Notes: a model not told the origin generated them from the sequence alone. A stretch of 64,000 nt of DNA from Xestospongia bergquistia (GCA_963965975.1 OZ014421.1:1369001-1433000), one strand, 5' to 3'; positions 1-11,971 are shown, counted from the first letter of the stretch. Numbers and translations: made by a program.

Positions 1-86
1 TTTAAGATGTTTTAAAAGTTGATTTTTCACAAATGAGGTCACAATTGTTTTGAGTGAAGTGGTCCCATTTTGTAAATCAGGTCACA
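1..86. repeat. End of a MITE copy (TGTGACCTGATT family)
   Basis: The first 86 bases resemble the right half of the hairpin element at 26361-26593: a 'tcacaaatgaggtcac' segment, a 'gaagtggtccc' segment and a terminal 'tcaggtcaca'. The left half lies outside the window. The element sits just downstream of the broken end of beta-helix copy A and may mark where that gene was truncated. Confidence 0.5.
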
Positions 87-130
87 TATGTTATTTTAAC
101 AACTAATTTGTGCTTCACATGAGTGAACTG

Positions 131-229
131 CTATGGAATATAGAAGTTATGTGAATTACTCGTACGTGAAAGTACAACATGCCAACCAATTGCACAGTGA
201 ATAATTTACATGATTTCTATATTCCATAG
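131..229. repeat. Short inverted repeat (hairpin)
   Basis: The arms 'ctatggaatatagaag' near 131 and 'ttctatattccatag' near 229 are reverse complements separated by about 60 bases. No coding potential is seen. It could be a tiny non-autonomous hairpin element. Confidence 0.4.
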
Positions 230-281
230 TAATCTATCTATGTAAATTACAAATTAGTTTTAAAAATGACATATGTTATAT

Positions 282-454
282 AAGTCCTTTAGCATATTGT
301 CCACAGAGTATGCCAGATCGATTGAGATGACACTGTGGATCAGGAGAGGTGATTTTAAAATGAACTGTTCCATCATTGCAGTAATCAAAGGGGCAATGAG
401 GATAAACAATAAAACAGTCTGAGTCATTTTTATAACCAATCCACATATCACCAT
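282..454 (-). pseudogene. Beta-helix receptor copy A, downstream fragment (3' of the retrotransposon)
   Basis: Read on the minus strand, this piece continues copy A after the Ty3/gypsy insertion. It encodes the family motif WIGYKNDSDC, the CPFDYCND segment and the NRSGILCGQ segment just before the first membrane helix. Homology stops at about 282, before any membrane segment, so all of the transmembrane domain is missing. It joins the 5' part at 4723-6878 across the 5-bp duplication ACCAT (450-454 and 4723-4727). The gene was therefore already a candidate relic, and the insertion split it further. Confidence 0.8.
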
Positions 455-597
455 TGTAGTAATTCTATACATGCATTGTTTATTTAGTGATGTAATGTAT
501 TTTGTAATGATGTAATGTGTTTTGATAGTTTCTCTATTTATGTAAGTCGAGTCATTGTTTTGTTCAGAATAATAAAGTTATAACCGAAGTTATCACA
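455..597 (+). repeat. 5' LTR
   Basis: 143 bp, begins TG and ends CA, contains the polyadenylation-like 'aataaag' near its end. It differs from the 3' LTR at two positions (a T/C near 463 and a G/C near 504). Short for a Ty3/gypsy LTR but complete. Confidence 0.95.
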
Positions 598-599
598 GT

Positions 600-610
600 T
601 GGCGACGAGG
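600..610 (+). other. Primer-binding site (tRNA-Ser)
   Basis: TGGCGACGAGG lies three bases after the 5' LTR. It is complementary to CCA plus the acceptor stem of animal tRNA-Ser(GCT), whose 5' end reads GACGAGG. This is a match from knowledge of that tRNA, not from a search. Confidence 0.75.
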
Positions 611-626
611 TTAAAAATTACTCAAA

Positions 627-1794
627 ATGGCTCTTCGTGGTTCTGTATCTCAATTCGATGCAAGTACAGAGACTTGGTCACTGTGTGTCGAACGGCTCAA
701 CCAGTATTTCATCGCAAATGACGTGGTAGATGCCAACAAGAAGCGTGCTATATTTCTCTCTGCTTGTGGTCCGAAAACGTACAAACTTGTACGCAGCTTA
801 GTAGACGATGCTCCTGATTCCAAATCGTACGATGAACTGGTGAAACTAGTCAAAGAGTTTCATGATCCAAAACCATCTGTTATCGTATAAGTTCAATTCT
901 CGAGTCAGGGCAATGGACGAATCGATCGTGACATACATTGCAGCGTTACGTCAATTAGCCGAGCACTGTGACTACAAAGACACTCTTCAAGAGATGTTAA
1001 GAGATAGGTTAGTCTGTAGTGTAAATCATGCAGGAATTCAAAAGAGATTACTCGCAGAAAAAGATCTCACATTCACAAAGGCTCTAGACATAGCTCAAGC
1101 CCTAGAAGCTGCTGAAAAGGGGACCAAAGATCTTACTATACAAGATACTACTCAAAATCGAGGTCAAGGACTTAATTACACTTCTCAGGAACGTAACCAA
1201 CGATCCAAATTTACTCCACCTCATACTAGTAAACCATGTCACAGATGTGGAGGTAAACACTCACCCACAATCTGTCGCTTTACAGACTTCGACTGTCATA
1301 ATTGTAAAAGAAGGGGACATATTTCTAGGATGTGTCGAGTGAAGAGCAAACAAGACACCAAACACAAGAACTCTCAGCGAAATCACTTCGTATTAAGTAT
1401 TGCAGAGGAAAAAGTTACTCAAGAGTCCTCAGAGGATGAGTCATATGCTATGTTTACAGCAAGAAGTAGCTCATCAAACCCACTAATTATACATGTGAAA
1501 CTGAACAATGTTTTAGTACCAATGGAATTGGACACAGGTGCCTCTCTAACTGTTATCAACAAATCCACTTACAAGAAAATTTGTGCTGAAAGTGTTAATC
1601 CTATTAAAGAGTCAAAGGTCAAGTTAAAGACTTACACTGGTGAGTGTATTCCCATACTATGTACTATTAATGTACATGTACAGTATGATACACAAGAGGA
1701 AGGTCTGTCACTCCTTGTGGTTGATGGAGGTGGCCCAAATCTTATGGGCAGGGACTGGGTGGGTAAACTCAAAGTGAACCTAGCCATAGTCTAG
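627..1794 (+). pseudogene. gag: Retrotransposon gag plus protease region, frameshifted
   Basis: The start at 627 opens a capsid-type Gag (MALRGSVSQFD onward). The frame breaks near 880-892 and continues in another frame to 1794. The second part has two zinc knuckles, CHRC-GGK-H-SPTI-C and CHNCKRRGHISRMC (near 1238-1340), then an aspartic protease with the active-site signature LDTGAS near 1530 and the flap-side GRDW near 1749. A stop at 1792-1794 separates it from the reverse transcriptase. The Gag break looks like a small deletion rather than programmed frameshifting, because no slippery site or overlap is evident there. Confidence 0.85.
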
Positions 1795-1799
1795 CACCT

Positions 1800-3516
1800 C
1801 AGACAACATTGAATGAAGTCCTAGATAGACACTCCCCTGTATTCTCTGAAGGCTTAGGTCGCCTAAAAGGGTCAAAGTTCAACTCAGAGTTGATGACAAA
1901 GCTGTTCCTAGATTTTTCAAGCCTAGACCTGTTCCATTTTTATTAAGAAAGAAAGTAGAGACTGAACTAGAAAGATTAGTAACCATGGGTATAATATCAC
2001 CTATAGAGTACTCTAAATGGGCAGCCCCTATAGTACCAGTACTAAAACAAGATGGCTCAGTTAGAATTTGTGGGGACTTTAAAGTCAACATTAATCAAGT
2101 GTCACAAATTGATTCATACCCTCTCCCCAGAGTAGAAGAATTATTTTCCAGGTTATCTGGGGGAAAGTATTTCTCAAAGTTAGACCTCTCACAAGCATAC
2201 CTCCAGGTTCAAGTTGATGAAGACTCACGACAATATGTAACTATAAACACCCACAAGGGTTTATTTAGATATAATCGATTGCCATTTGGTGTAGCAGCGG
2301 CACCTGCCATTTTTCAAAGGTGCATGGAGAGCCTATTACAAAGTTGTCAAGGAGTCTCAGTATACCTGGATGATATTTTAGTCACTGGGTCTACAGAAGC
2401 AGACCATTTGCAAAATCTTGATGTATTTTAAATAAGCTTTCAGCTGCAGGCTTATGTTTGAAAAAGTCTAAATGTTTCTTTCTAAAACCAAGCGTGGAGT
2501 ATCTTGGTCACATCATTGACGAAAGGGGACTCCACCCCACAACAGAAAAAGTTAAAGCTATTCAGGAAGCCCCAAAACCTAAGAACGTGTCAGAGCTTAG
2601 ATCATTTTTGGGCATTATAAATTACTATAGTCGGTTTTTACCTAACCTTGCATCTCAGTTAACACCTTTGTATGACTTATTGCGCAAGCAGTCACGATGG
2701 TCCTGGACTACTAAGCAAGATACAGCATTTGAGATAGCGAAGAATGCATTACAAAAACACTCATTGCTTGTTCACTATGATGATTCAAAACCTTTAGTAC
2801 AGACTTGTGATGCGTCACCTTATGGGATAGGTGCAATCCTATCACACACAATGGAAGATGGCACTGATCATCCAGTAGCTTATGCTTCACAAACTTTAAC
2901 TGTTGCTGAAAAGAAGTATTCTCAGTTAGAAAAAGAAGAATTGGCCATTGTTTTTGGTACTAAGAAATTTCATAACTATCTCTTTGGCAGACATTTCACT
3001 ATTGAGTCTGACCATAAACCCTTATCATTTTTGTTTAGTGAGAATAAGCAAGTTCCTCAAATGGCTTCATCTAGAATACAGAGATGGCCACTTACCTTAA
3101 GCACCTACCACTACTCTATTCGCTACAAATCTGGAAAGGACCTTAGCAATGCTGATGCTCTTAGTCGATTACCTAGACCAGTTACAACCACCTCTGACTG
3201 TCTTCCAGGTGATCTTATTAATTTGTTAACCCATTTGTCAACTACAGCATCTTTAAGTGCTATAAACATCAAGGAACTAACAGATAAGGATGCAGGGCTG
3301 TCAAGGGTCCGCCGATATATTCAGTCTGGATGGCCAGTTAGCATTGATGAGGAAGAGGTGCGACCATTTTGTCTAGAGAAAAATGAATTAAGTGTTCTTC
3401 ATGGCTGTGTGCTATGTGGTTCACGTATACTCGTACCTAAACCATGTAGAAGTGACGTGTTGAAAGAGCTACATCAAGCTCATCCAGGCTCAAATAAAAT
3501 GAAGGCATTAGCTTGA
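1800..3516 (+). pseudogene. pol: Retrotransposon reverse transcriptase and RNase H, frameshifted
   Basis: Coding similarity resumes in a third frame from about 1800, shifts again near 1871, and enters the RT body. RT motifs include KLDLSQAYLQ, the LPFGVAAAPAIFQ segment and the catalytic YLDD (near 2367-2378). Another one-base break near 2430 precedes the thumb region (KCFFLKPSVEYLGHII) and RNase H, where TCDASPYGIGA carries the first catalytic Asp, EKEELAIVF the Glu and ESDHKPL the next Asp. The ORF ends at an in-frame TGA (3514-3516) inside the integrase zinc-binding region. Confidence 0.9.
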
Positions 3517-4559
3517 TCATATGTTTGGTGGCCAAAGATTGATAGTGAGATTGAAGCCATGGTGAAAGACTGTACTGATTGTCAAGGCTCACAACCTTTG
3601 CCCTCGGTAGCACCCTTGCATCCCTGCGAGTGGCCTACTCAGCCCTGGAGTCGACTGCACTTAGATTTTGCAGGACCATTTATGGGACACATGTTTTTGA
3701 TATTAGTCGATGCTCACTCGAAATGGATAGAAGCCCATATTATGCAGTCAATAAGATCAGCCAAAACTATTGAGAAATTTCGAATCATATTTTCAACTCA
3801 TGGACTACCTCGCAAAGTTGTGACAGATAATGCCCTTCGTTTATCAGTCAGGAATTTAAGGAATTTATGGAAGCAAATGGCATCAAACATGTGACTACAG
3901 CTCCATCTCATCCCTCTTCAAATGGGCTAGTAGAGAGGGCGGTACAAACTGTTAAGCGAGGACTAAAGTGTACTGAAGGAAAAACCATTCAAGATAAGCT
4001 CTCTAAATTTTTGTTTAAGTACCGGATTATGCCACATACAACCACTGGTGTTTCACCAGCAGAATTATTGATTAATCGACAACCTAGATGTTGTTTGGAT
4101 TTCCTATTTCCTGACGTTAGTGGGAGGGTACAAAAGGAAAACCACGATAACAGTAAAACATTGAGAATGTTTGCACAAGGAGATAAAATTTTGGCTAAAA
4201 ATTTCAGATCATCTAATCCTAAGTGGCTTAGTGGGGAAATTATCCAATCAACTTGTCCTTTATCCTATCTCATAAAATTGTCTAATGGTGTTGAAACTTG
4301 CCGTCATGTTGACCATATTCGTAAGACAAAATCCTTATCATCTTTATCTAATAATGTTGATCAACACTAGGACGAACATGTGGAACCTGAAGCATATGAC
4401 TCTGTACCATTCAGTATTGTAGAATCATCTGCCACACCATGAGAACCCACACCTCACCGTGGGGAACGCTCAACTGGAAGTCATTCTGAAGGACTGTTGC
4501 GCCGATCAACTCGAATACGTAATCCACCTGACCGTTTTAATCACCCTATCATATACTGA
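3448..4559 (+). pseudogene. pol: Retrotransposon integrase, interrupted
   Basis: The zinc-binding histidines (ELHQAHPG) and cysteines (CTDCQ, near 3571) are separated by the TGA at 3514. The catalytic core has LHLDFAGPF (first Asp), VTDN (second Asp) and the LVERAVQ Glu. The frame shifts near 3836-3842, between VTDN and the Glu-bearing segment. Two more in-frame stops occur at 4368-4370 and about 4440 before the natural-looking C-terminal end at 4559, just upstream of the purine tract. Confidence 0.85.
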
Positions 4560-4566
4560 AGAAGCT

Positions 4567-4579
4567 AAAGGTGGAGGAA
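4567..4579 (+). other. Polypurine tract
   Basis: AAAGGTGGAGGAA, all purine except one T, immediately precedes the TG that starts the 3' LTR, as expected for the plus-strand primer of an LTR element. Confidence 0.85.
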
Positions 4580-4722
4580 TGTAGTAACTCTATACATGCA
4601 TTGTTTATTTAGTGATGTAATGTATTTTCTAATGATGTAATGTGTTTTGATAGTTTCTCTATTTATGTAAGTCGAGTCATTGTTTTGTTCAGAATAATAA
4701 AGTTATAACCGAAGTTATCACA
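4580..4722 (+). repeat. 3' LTR
   Basis: 143 bp, TG...CA, two differences from the 5' LTR. It is followed directly by the ACCAT target-site duplicate at 4723-4727, after which the interrupted beta-helix gene resumes. Confidence 0.95.
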
Positions 4723-6878
4723 ACCATTTCTATTTATAATTTGAGTATTAATATCACAAGTTATTGAAGATGTATTTAATTCATATCTGCAAACACAAAT
4801 ATCATTTACTAATGGATATCCATTAGGACAGGGCTCAATAGTAACTTCAATGACTTTAGCTAAGGGGTCTGATGAAGGCTCACTAATTGAGCTTTCAATG
4901 CAAGTGTTACATAGACTTGTGTTGTATTCAATGAAGGGTTTGGTCTTAACTTAAAGGTTATATTGGTACAAGTTGCATTGAGTCTAGTATTGTCAGTTTA
5001 TACAGTAGATGATGAACTATCTGATGTTGTCAATTTTATCACACCCTTTGTTAAGCCATCTTTATTACCAACAGTAGCCAGTGATATATTGACATTAATT
5101 CCAGGTATTGCAGTTATATTGACGTTTCTAATAGAGCAATTTTGTCTATTTGATTCACAAAAACACACTTGAATAGGATCTGATGATACTACTGATAGAC
5201 CTGTTTGTTGAGGGTAATGAAATTGGTGGTCAAAGTCAAAGTTTAGACAATAAGAGATTTTACCTCCATACAAGACATCACCAGATACATAAGCTGTATT
5301 ATTGACAAAATACAACATTGTCTTAGTATTAGTATTATAAATAGAAAAAATTTTAAAGGGACAATTTATCATGTCAATGCTATCAGCAACTTGTGACACA
5401 AAGATTCCTCCACCTGACTCACTGGCATGATTATTAACAAATGATATGTTCGTATTCTGCTTTAGTAATAATTGGCAAAATCCTAATAAAGCCATACCCC
5501 CACCATTAATGCCACAATTGTTTACAAATGTATTATGTCCATCAAAAATTATTGGGCTATTGATACTGAGTAAACCAGTTGTGTTATGATTACTGATGTC
5601 AATTTGGTCAAAAGTAACATTTTTAATGTTTTGTAGTAACACAGCAGAATGATATTTATGAAACTTGTTTGATACTTTATTGAAATAAAACGAAACATTA
5701 ATTTTGTAAAATGAATCCTACTTGTTGAAGCATCTTGTATAGCGTTGAGACCTGATCCATAGTATGCAGTATTGTTGTATATAGTACAGTTACTGAGCTC
5801 AATACTACCACTTCCATCAAACAAATAAATCCCCACTCCTCCTCCAATCTTCTGAGCAGTATTGTCATATATAGTGCAATTACTGAACTGAATACTACCA
5901 CTTCAATTAATTAAAGAAATGTCCACTCCTCCACCAATCTTCTGAGTAGTATTGTCATATATAGTGCAGTTACTGAACTCAATACTACCACTTCTAGCAT
6001 AAGAAGTAATTGCAATTCTTCCTCCATCCTGAGCAGTATTGTCATATATAGTGCAGTTACTGAACTCAATACTACCACTTCTAGCATAAGAAGTAATTCT
6101 AATTCCTCCTCTATATTGAATAATATTATATGAAAATTTACTTTTTTCAATGATTACCTCAACTTCATTATCACTAAAATACAAAAAATTCATGCCACTT
6201 CCTAAGCCCAGTGTAAAATTTGATTTCACAATATTAACTCTCGACAGTCTTTTAACCTTGTGATTATAGGAAAATTACTGCATTGTCTGCATTATACTTA
6301 AGACCTCCATTCTTAGCAAATGTTGAATTAGTAATTAACACATTAAAAGCATTGTAAAGATAAAGTCCAATACCAGAACTATTCTGGACTGATACCCATT
6401 TTAAAGCAACATTGTTGATGTCAATAAAGAGTAAGCTAAACTTTATATAATGCAAATTCCAGCTAAACCCACAGTTTGCTATTGTTAATGATTTCAATAC
6501 AATATTTGTGCTACTAATAAATTGTATACCACTTTTGTTGTAATCATTACACGTTATTACTGAGGTAGATTGCATAACTGTCTCATGGAAGCCTTGTTCT
6601 ATATGACCCAGTCCCTGTAGAGTTATATTACTTACACCACTAATCTCCAATGTACCTTGTAGAATATGAGTTCCCTCTAGGAAGTAGAAGATTGTGTCAT
6701 CAATGAAGTAAGATGCATAATCATCAGTATAGTAGGAGAGGTTGTGACAAGGTAGGTGAGTATGAGGACAAGGTACTCCATTAGGAGTTGCAGAGATATA
6801 ATACTCAGAAGCAGTAACATATCCACTGTAGATATACAGTATAACTGATGTTATATAATAGATATGACACCAGCTCAT
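4723..6878 (-). pseudogene. Beta-helix receptor copy A, 5' portion
   Basis: Starts at 6878 (complement) with the family leader MSWCHIYYITSVILYIYSG, a signal peptide. The open frame runs to about 6264 and then breaks. Later segments lie in different frames: 6229-5903 holds the repeat GSIEFSNCTIYDNTAQ, 5836-5549 follows a stop at 5903, and 5642-4998 holds the FDQIDISNHNTTGLLSINSP block through TTSDSSSS. Frame breaks and stops continue to the retrotransposon at 4722. Compared with intact copies C and D it has at least four lesions besides the insertion. Two adjacent ~87-bp beta-helix repeats (about 5950-6100) are almost identical at DNA level, so the array was still changing recently. Confidence 0.85.
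5835..6110 (-). repeat. Tandem ~84-87-bp beta-helix coding repeats in copy A
   Basis: The segment encoding SGSIEFSNCTIYDNTAQ recurs three to four times with a ~29-residue period. The copies around 5940-6030 and 6030-6110 are nearly identical, including an unusual TSYAR insert absent from the other family members. Confidence 0.8.
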
Positions 6879-6970
6879 GATGACAGCAAATTCAATAGTG
6901 AAAGATCAGATGAACAATAGAGAATTAATATCAAACTGATGAACAAATAAGATAATTTAAGTTGTATTAT

Positions 6971-6984
6971 TGCAGCCTTTTATA
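6971..6984 (-). promoter_or_regulatory. Conserved TATA-type core promoter of copy A
   Basis: On the minus strand the motif reads TATAAAAGGCTGCA about 100 bases upstream of the start codon. The same motif stands at the same distance in copies B and C (one base different in C and in D) and beside two orphan gene starts. Confidence 0.6.
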
Positions 6985-7687
6985 ACTGGAAATACTATAT
7001 ACTGACATCACTTCTTGTGAATACCATAGTAATTCATAAAGTTTGGTATAAAAGAGATGTAAGTGAACTATTCTAGATAACCAATTTGTGACTTACAAGG
7101 TGTTTCTATAGAATCCATTAGAAATTAATGTAGTTATCATAACTTTATGATTAGTGGTCCCTCTATGAATATAATTCCATATTTCTTTATATGGTCATTT
7201 ACAAAAGGTAATTTTGCTCAATGCTGTAATACATAGTGTATGCTCCTTCCTCCTTTGTTAGCCTATGAGCTCCTGTTAATCATTAATAAAAATAATACTG
7301 CAAAGCTAATTAATACTTTATCATATAATTCTATGATATTATATTATTATGTAGAGTAGAGTAAGAGGTGACCAGTACATTAGTTGTAACTGTACTGTTA
7401 ACTGATATATGTCACTAAATAGTACTAGTACTTTAACAGTATAAGAGTTAGTTATAATATAAAATGTACCTTTATAATTAATAGTAAATAACAATAACAA
7501 CAATAACAAAAACAATATTAATAGTAAGTTTAGTAATACATAATAACACACTTCTATGATATTATTATTTACATTACATACTGTTATTGTTGTTAACTAA
7601 ACATCAAAAATAAAGTTATACAAATCAAAACATAATTGGTTTTACGAGGTAGAATTTAAACAATATTATATATCAAGAAATCAAGCA
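6985..7687. other. Intergenic spacer, 5' flank of A and 3' flank of B
   Basis: No gene is seen. 6985-7158 is the 5' flank shared by family members. From about 7159 it is the 3' flank of copy B and matches 12762-13289 downstream of copy C. A hydrophobic minus-strand ORF at 7339-7551 is low-complexity AT-rich sequence and is not supported. Confidence 0.7.
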
Positions 7688-10600
7688 TTAGTCATCTTCA
7701 TCATCCAGTAGTGATTCTCGTCTCATTACTACTGATACTACAGTCACTGAACTAGTATCACATATTAAAGCAGGGGATCCAGGACGCATTAAAGGAACGA
7801 CTGCATCATCAGTACCAGGATCTGGTGGAGGCTTCTTAAATACCCTTGTAATTTTTGCAAATGGTTGTTTTAAACATGATTTAGACAGATAATCCCAGAC
7901 ATGATAGAGGAAAATACCACAAAATACTACAAATGATACTGATACTAAAGCAACACTTAACACTTGCCTTGAATTTGATGTTTTGTAGGTTTGTGCATTC
8001 ACATAAGCTATAATCATGAGATTAAGAAAAAAAGACATCTCTAGACAAGCCAAAGGTAAATATCGATATATTCCTGTCAAAAGGAAGTACATCGATATAA
8101 TAACAAATAAAAGAGATGTTAACACATCCAAACTTATAGTAGTCTCAATATCTAGAGACACAACTAGTGCTAAGGCAACACGAACTAGTAGTAAAAATCC
8201 AGTCCAAAAACGACACTTGTCCTTATATGGACCTCCATATGCATCAAAGAAAGGTTTCATATATCTCCATAACTTTTGGCAGCAACACATGTACTTTGAT
8301 AGAGGACCTTCAAGTAATGGTATAGTGAGAAGGTAGAGTGTGTATGGGACAATTAATAAAATGAGTACAGTCAGTGAGAACAGGAACAATGATAGATGAC
8401 AATAACCTCTAAAATATTGGACATTAGCATCAATGTACCACCTCAATAATGGGACATTATTATTACCATTACATTGAATATTGATGAAATAAAGAGCTTG
8501 GAAGACAGTACGTATCAGTTTAGTATAAGAGAGAAGGATCATAGTGGCTAGTACTGGGATTGCTTGTGAACCAACAAGTCGAACCATTTTGCTAGAATAT
8601 TGTGATAATATTACAATGAGTATTAGTAGAAACCAAACATAGCCTGGAAAAACAAACTGTAGCCATGTCTTACTGCAAGAATCCATACCATCAAAGAAAC
8701 AAGTCTCAATACCCAGATCAAGATTGAGCCAGGAAATAAATTGACTCAGAAGTTTCACGGGACCATTGGGAAAGAAGATTGGTTCATATATTTTGACAAC
8801 ATTAGCATAGAATATAAGTCCATTGATTGTACCCACAGACACAGTTAAGTTTAAAGCAATGATAAAAGCTACCAGTGCTATACCAGCAAAAGCAAATGGA
8901 ATGATAAGAGCTATGTAGTTATTAGTACATTGTCCGCATTGATTGGAACCTAACATGAGACTAAGGCCATCACTACATTGTCCACAGAGTATGCCAGATC
9001 GATTGAGAAGACACTGTGGATCAGGAGAAGTGATTTTAAAATGAACTGTTCTATCATTGCAGTAATCAAAGGGGCAATGAGGATAAAAAATAAGACAGTC
9101 TGAGTCATTTTTATAACCAATCCACATATTACCATCTCTAGTTATAATTTGAGAGTTAATATCACAAGTTATTGAAGATGTATTTAATTCAGATCTACAA
9201 ACACAAGTGTCTTTTTCAAAAGGAAACCCAATTGGACAAGATTCAATGTTAACTTTAATGACTTTAGCTAAGGGGTCTGATGAAGGGTCAACTGATTGAA
9301 CTTTCAAGTGTTACATAGACTTTTGATGTATTCAATAAAGGGTTTGCTATTAACTTGAAGGTTACATTGGTACAAGTTGCATTGAGTCTAGTATTGTCAG
9401 TTTGTACAGTAGATGATGAACTATCTGATGTTGTCAATTTTATCACACCCTTTGTTAAGCCATCTTTATTACCAACAGTAGCCAGTGATATATTGACATT
9501 AATTCCAGGTATTGCAGTTATATTGATGTTTCTAATATAGCAATTTTGTATTTTTGATTCACAAAAACAAACTTGAATAGGATCTGATGACACTACTGAT
9601 AGACCTGTTTGTTGAGGGTAATGAAATTGGTGATCAAAGTCAAAGATCATACAATTAGAGATTTTCCCTCCATACAAGACATCACCAGATATATCAGCTG
9701 TATTGTTGACAAAATATAACAATATCTTAGTATCATTATTATAAATAGAAAAAATTTTAAAGGGACAATTTATCATGTCAATGTTATCAGCAACTTGTGA
9801 CACAAAGATTCCTCCACCTGACTCACTGGCATGATTATTAACAAATGATATGTTCGTATTCTGCTTTAGTAATAATTGGCAAAATCCTAATAAAGTCATG
9901 CCCCCACCATTAATGCCACAATTGTTTACAAATGTATTATGTCCATCAAATATTATTGGACTATTAATACTGAGTAAACCAGTTGTGTTATGATTACTGA
10001 TGTCAATTTGGTCAAAAAGAACATTTTCAATATTCATAAGTAACACAGCAGATTGATATTTATTAAGCTTCTTTCGTAGTTTGTTGAATTGAAATGAAAC
10101 ATTTGTAAAATGAATGTTACTTGTTGAAGTAAAGTGCAAAGCAATAATGAGGAGACCTGATCCGTAGTATGCAGTATTGTTATACATAATGCAGTTACTA
10201 AACTTAATACTACCACTTCCATTATGCAAGAGAATGTACACTCCTCCTCCCCACTGAGCAGTATTGTTGTATATAGTGCAATTAATAAATTTCATTCTAC
10301 AATTTCCACTATACAAATCAATGCTAATTCCTCCTCCATTCTGACCAGCAGCAGTATTATGAGAAAACTCACTATTTTCAATGATTATCTCAACTTCATT
10401 ACCATTAGAAAACACCAATTTCATCCCACTTCCTGAACTCAGTGTAAAATTTGATTTCACAATATTAACTCTGCCCATTTTTTTAACCTGGTCATTAAAG
10501 TAATTTAATAAAGTGCCTCCATCCATAGTCTTAGGACCTCTATTATTAGCAAATGTGGAATTGATGATTAACACATCAAAAGCATTGTAAAGAAGGAGAC

Positions 10601-11108
10601 CATTACCAGAACTATTCTGGACTGATACCCATTCCAATGTGACATTATTGGTGTTGATAAAGACTAAGCTAATACTTTGATTAGCATTCAAATTAATTCC
10701 ATAGTTTGCTATTGTTAATAATTTCAATACAATATCCATGCTATTATAAAATAGTATATTATTATCATCACAACCACTACACATTATTACTGAGGTAGAT
10801 TGCATAACTGTCTCATGGAAGCCTTGTTCTATATGACCCAGTCCCTGTAGAGTTATATTACTTACACCACTGATCTCCAATGTATCTTGTAGAATATGAG
10901 TTCCCTTTAGGAAGTAGAAGATTGTGTCATCAGTGAAGTAAGATGCAGAATCAGCAGTATAGTAGGAGAGGTTGTGACAAGGTAGGTGAGTATGAGGACA
11001 AGGTATTCCATTAGGAGCTGCAGAGACATAATACTCAGAAGCAGTAACATATCCACTGTAGATATACAGTATAACTGATGTTATATAATAGATATGACAC
11101 CAGTTCAT
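7688..11108 (-). pseudogene. Beta-helix/multi-pass membrane receptor copy B, single frameshift
   Basis: Minus-strand single-exon gene starting at 11108 (MNWCHIYYITS leader). It reads 606 codons to 9288, then continues in another frame for 539 codons to 7688. The break is one extra base: 'gggtcaactgattg' in B against 'gggtcactgattg' in C, close to the SISDPSSDPL junction. Everything else is intact: signal peptide, Cys pair in CPHTHLPCHNLSYY, beta-helix repeats (INCTIYNNTAQWGGG), cysteine-rich stalk (ILCGQCSDGLSLMLG), about eight membrane segments and the acidic tail SLLDDEDD. It may be a very young pseudogene or a sequencing error in an active gene. Confidence 0.85.
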
Positions 11109-11200
11109 AATGACAGTAGATTCAACAGTGAAAGATCAGATGAACAATAGAGAATTAATGTAAAACTGATGAACTAACAAAAAAATTAAAGTCGTATTAC

Positions 11201-11214
11201 TGCAGCCTTTTATA
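11201..11214 (-). promoter_or_regulatory. Core promoter motif of copy B
   Basis: TATAAAAGGCTGCA on the minus strand, ~95-105 bases upstream of the ATG at 11108. Confidence 0.6.
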
Positions 11215-11790
11215 AAATGCTAATACTATAAGTTGACATCACTTCCTGTGAATACCATAGCAACTCATGTAGTTTGGTATAAAACTGATGTAAGTTGAAT
11301 TATTTCAGGTAACCACTTTGTAACTTATAAGGTGAGAATCTATTAGAAACTGATGTAGTTATCATAACTTTATGATTAGTGGTCAATCCACTGTGATGAC
11401 AGCTGAAGTTACTAGACTAATCATTGTTTAGTTGAATGTTTTCTTCCAACCATAAATTAAGTTACTGTAATTATGACATCATTTGTGTAGTCTAATATTA
11501 TAAGTATATATATTAGCTATATAGTGAATGGTGTTTGTCCTTGTAAGTCCACAATAAATGATGTTAGTCAGTCTCTATATATCAATTATTTACTGTTATA
11601 TTTTTGTAAGAGGTACGTTAGTAGCACTACCAGTAGTAGAGATTAAATTCAACAGTGTTATTAGAAGTTATGGGAGGGGCTAACTACACAATACTGAAGT
11701 AACCTGATATGATCACCATAGTAATATAACTGATGTTTTACTACAGAATCTATTGAAAGTAAACTGAGTTACAATAACTATAATTAGTGG

Positions 11791-11883
11791 TCATTTTAGA
11801 AGAAAATATTCAAAACCTATCAATCTACCAATGTAGATATACAGTATAACTGATGTTATATAATAGATATGACACCAGCTCAT
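11791..11883 (-). other. Orphan leader micro-ORF (30 codons), copy 1
   Basis: The first 17 codons equal the family signal peptide (MSWCHIYYITSVILYIY). The reading frame then runs into flank sequence and stops at 11791. It has its own upstream TATAAAAGGCTGCA at 11972-11985. This is the 5' stub of another family member whose body was deleted. It could still be transcribed, giving a 30-residue hydrophobic peptide, but nothing shows that it is. Confidence 0.6.
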
Positions 11884-11971
11884 AATGACAGTAGATTCAA
11901 CAGTAAAGATCAGATGAACACTAGAGAATTAATGTCAAACTAATGAACAAACAAGATAATTTATTTGTTAC

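Larger units (their letters stand above)
455..4722 (+). mobile_element. Ty3/gypsy LTR retrotransposon, complete but coding-defective
   Basis: A 4268-bp element with two 143-bp LTRs differing at two positions, flanked by the 5-bp target duplication ACCAT. A primer-binding site TGGCGACGAGG (600-610) matches the 3' end of animal tRNA-Ser(GCT), and a purine tract AAAGGTGGAGGAA (4567-4579) precedes the right LTR. Domain order gag, zinc knuckles, protease, reverse transcriptase, RNase H, integrase is that of Ty3/gypsy; a serine-tRNA primer is known from the mag-like lineage, so that placement is an inference. No chromodomain or env was seen. The reading frame is interrupted many times, listed under the individual domains. 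It is inserted in beta-helix copy A in opposite orientation to that gene. Confidence 0.95.

Noticed and set aside
862-1800. Programmed gag-pol frameshifting in the retrotransposon
   Set aside because: There are several breaks in different directions, plus in-frame stops far into pol; no slippery heptamer with overlap was recognised. Decay is simpler.
7339-7551. Hydrophobic 70-residue ORF on the minus strand
   Set aside because: Low-complexity AT-rich 3' flank; the similar flank near 12940-13160 gives no reason to call a gene.
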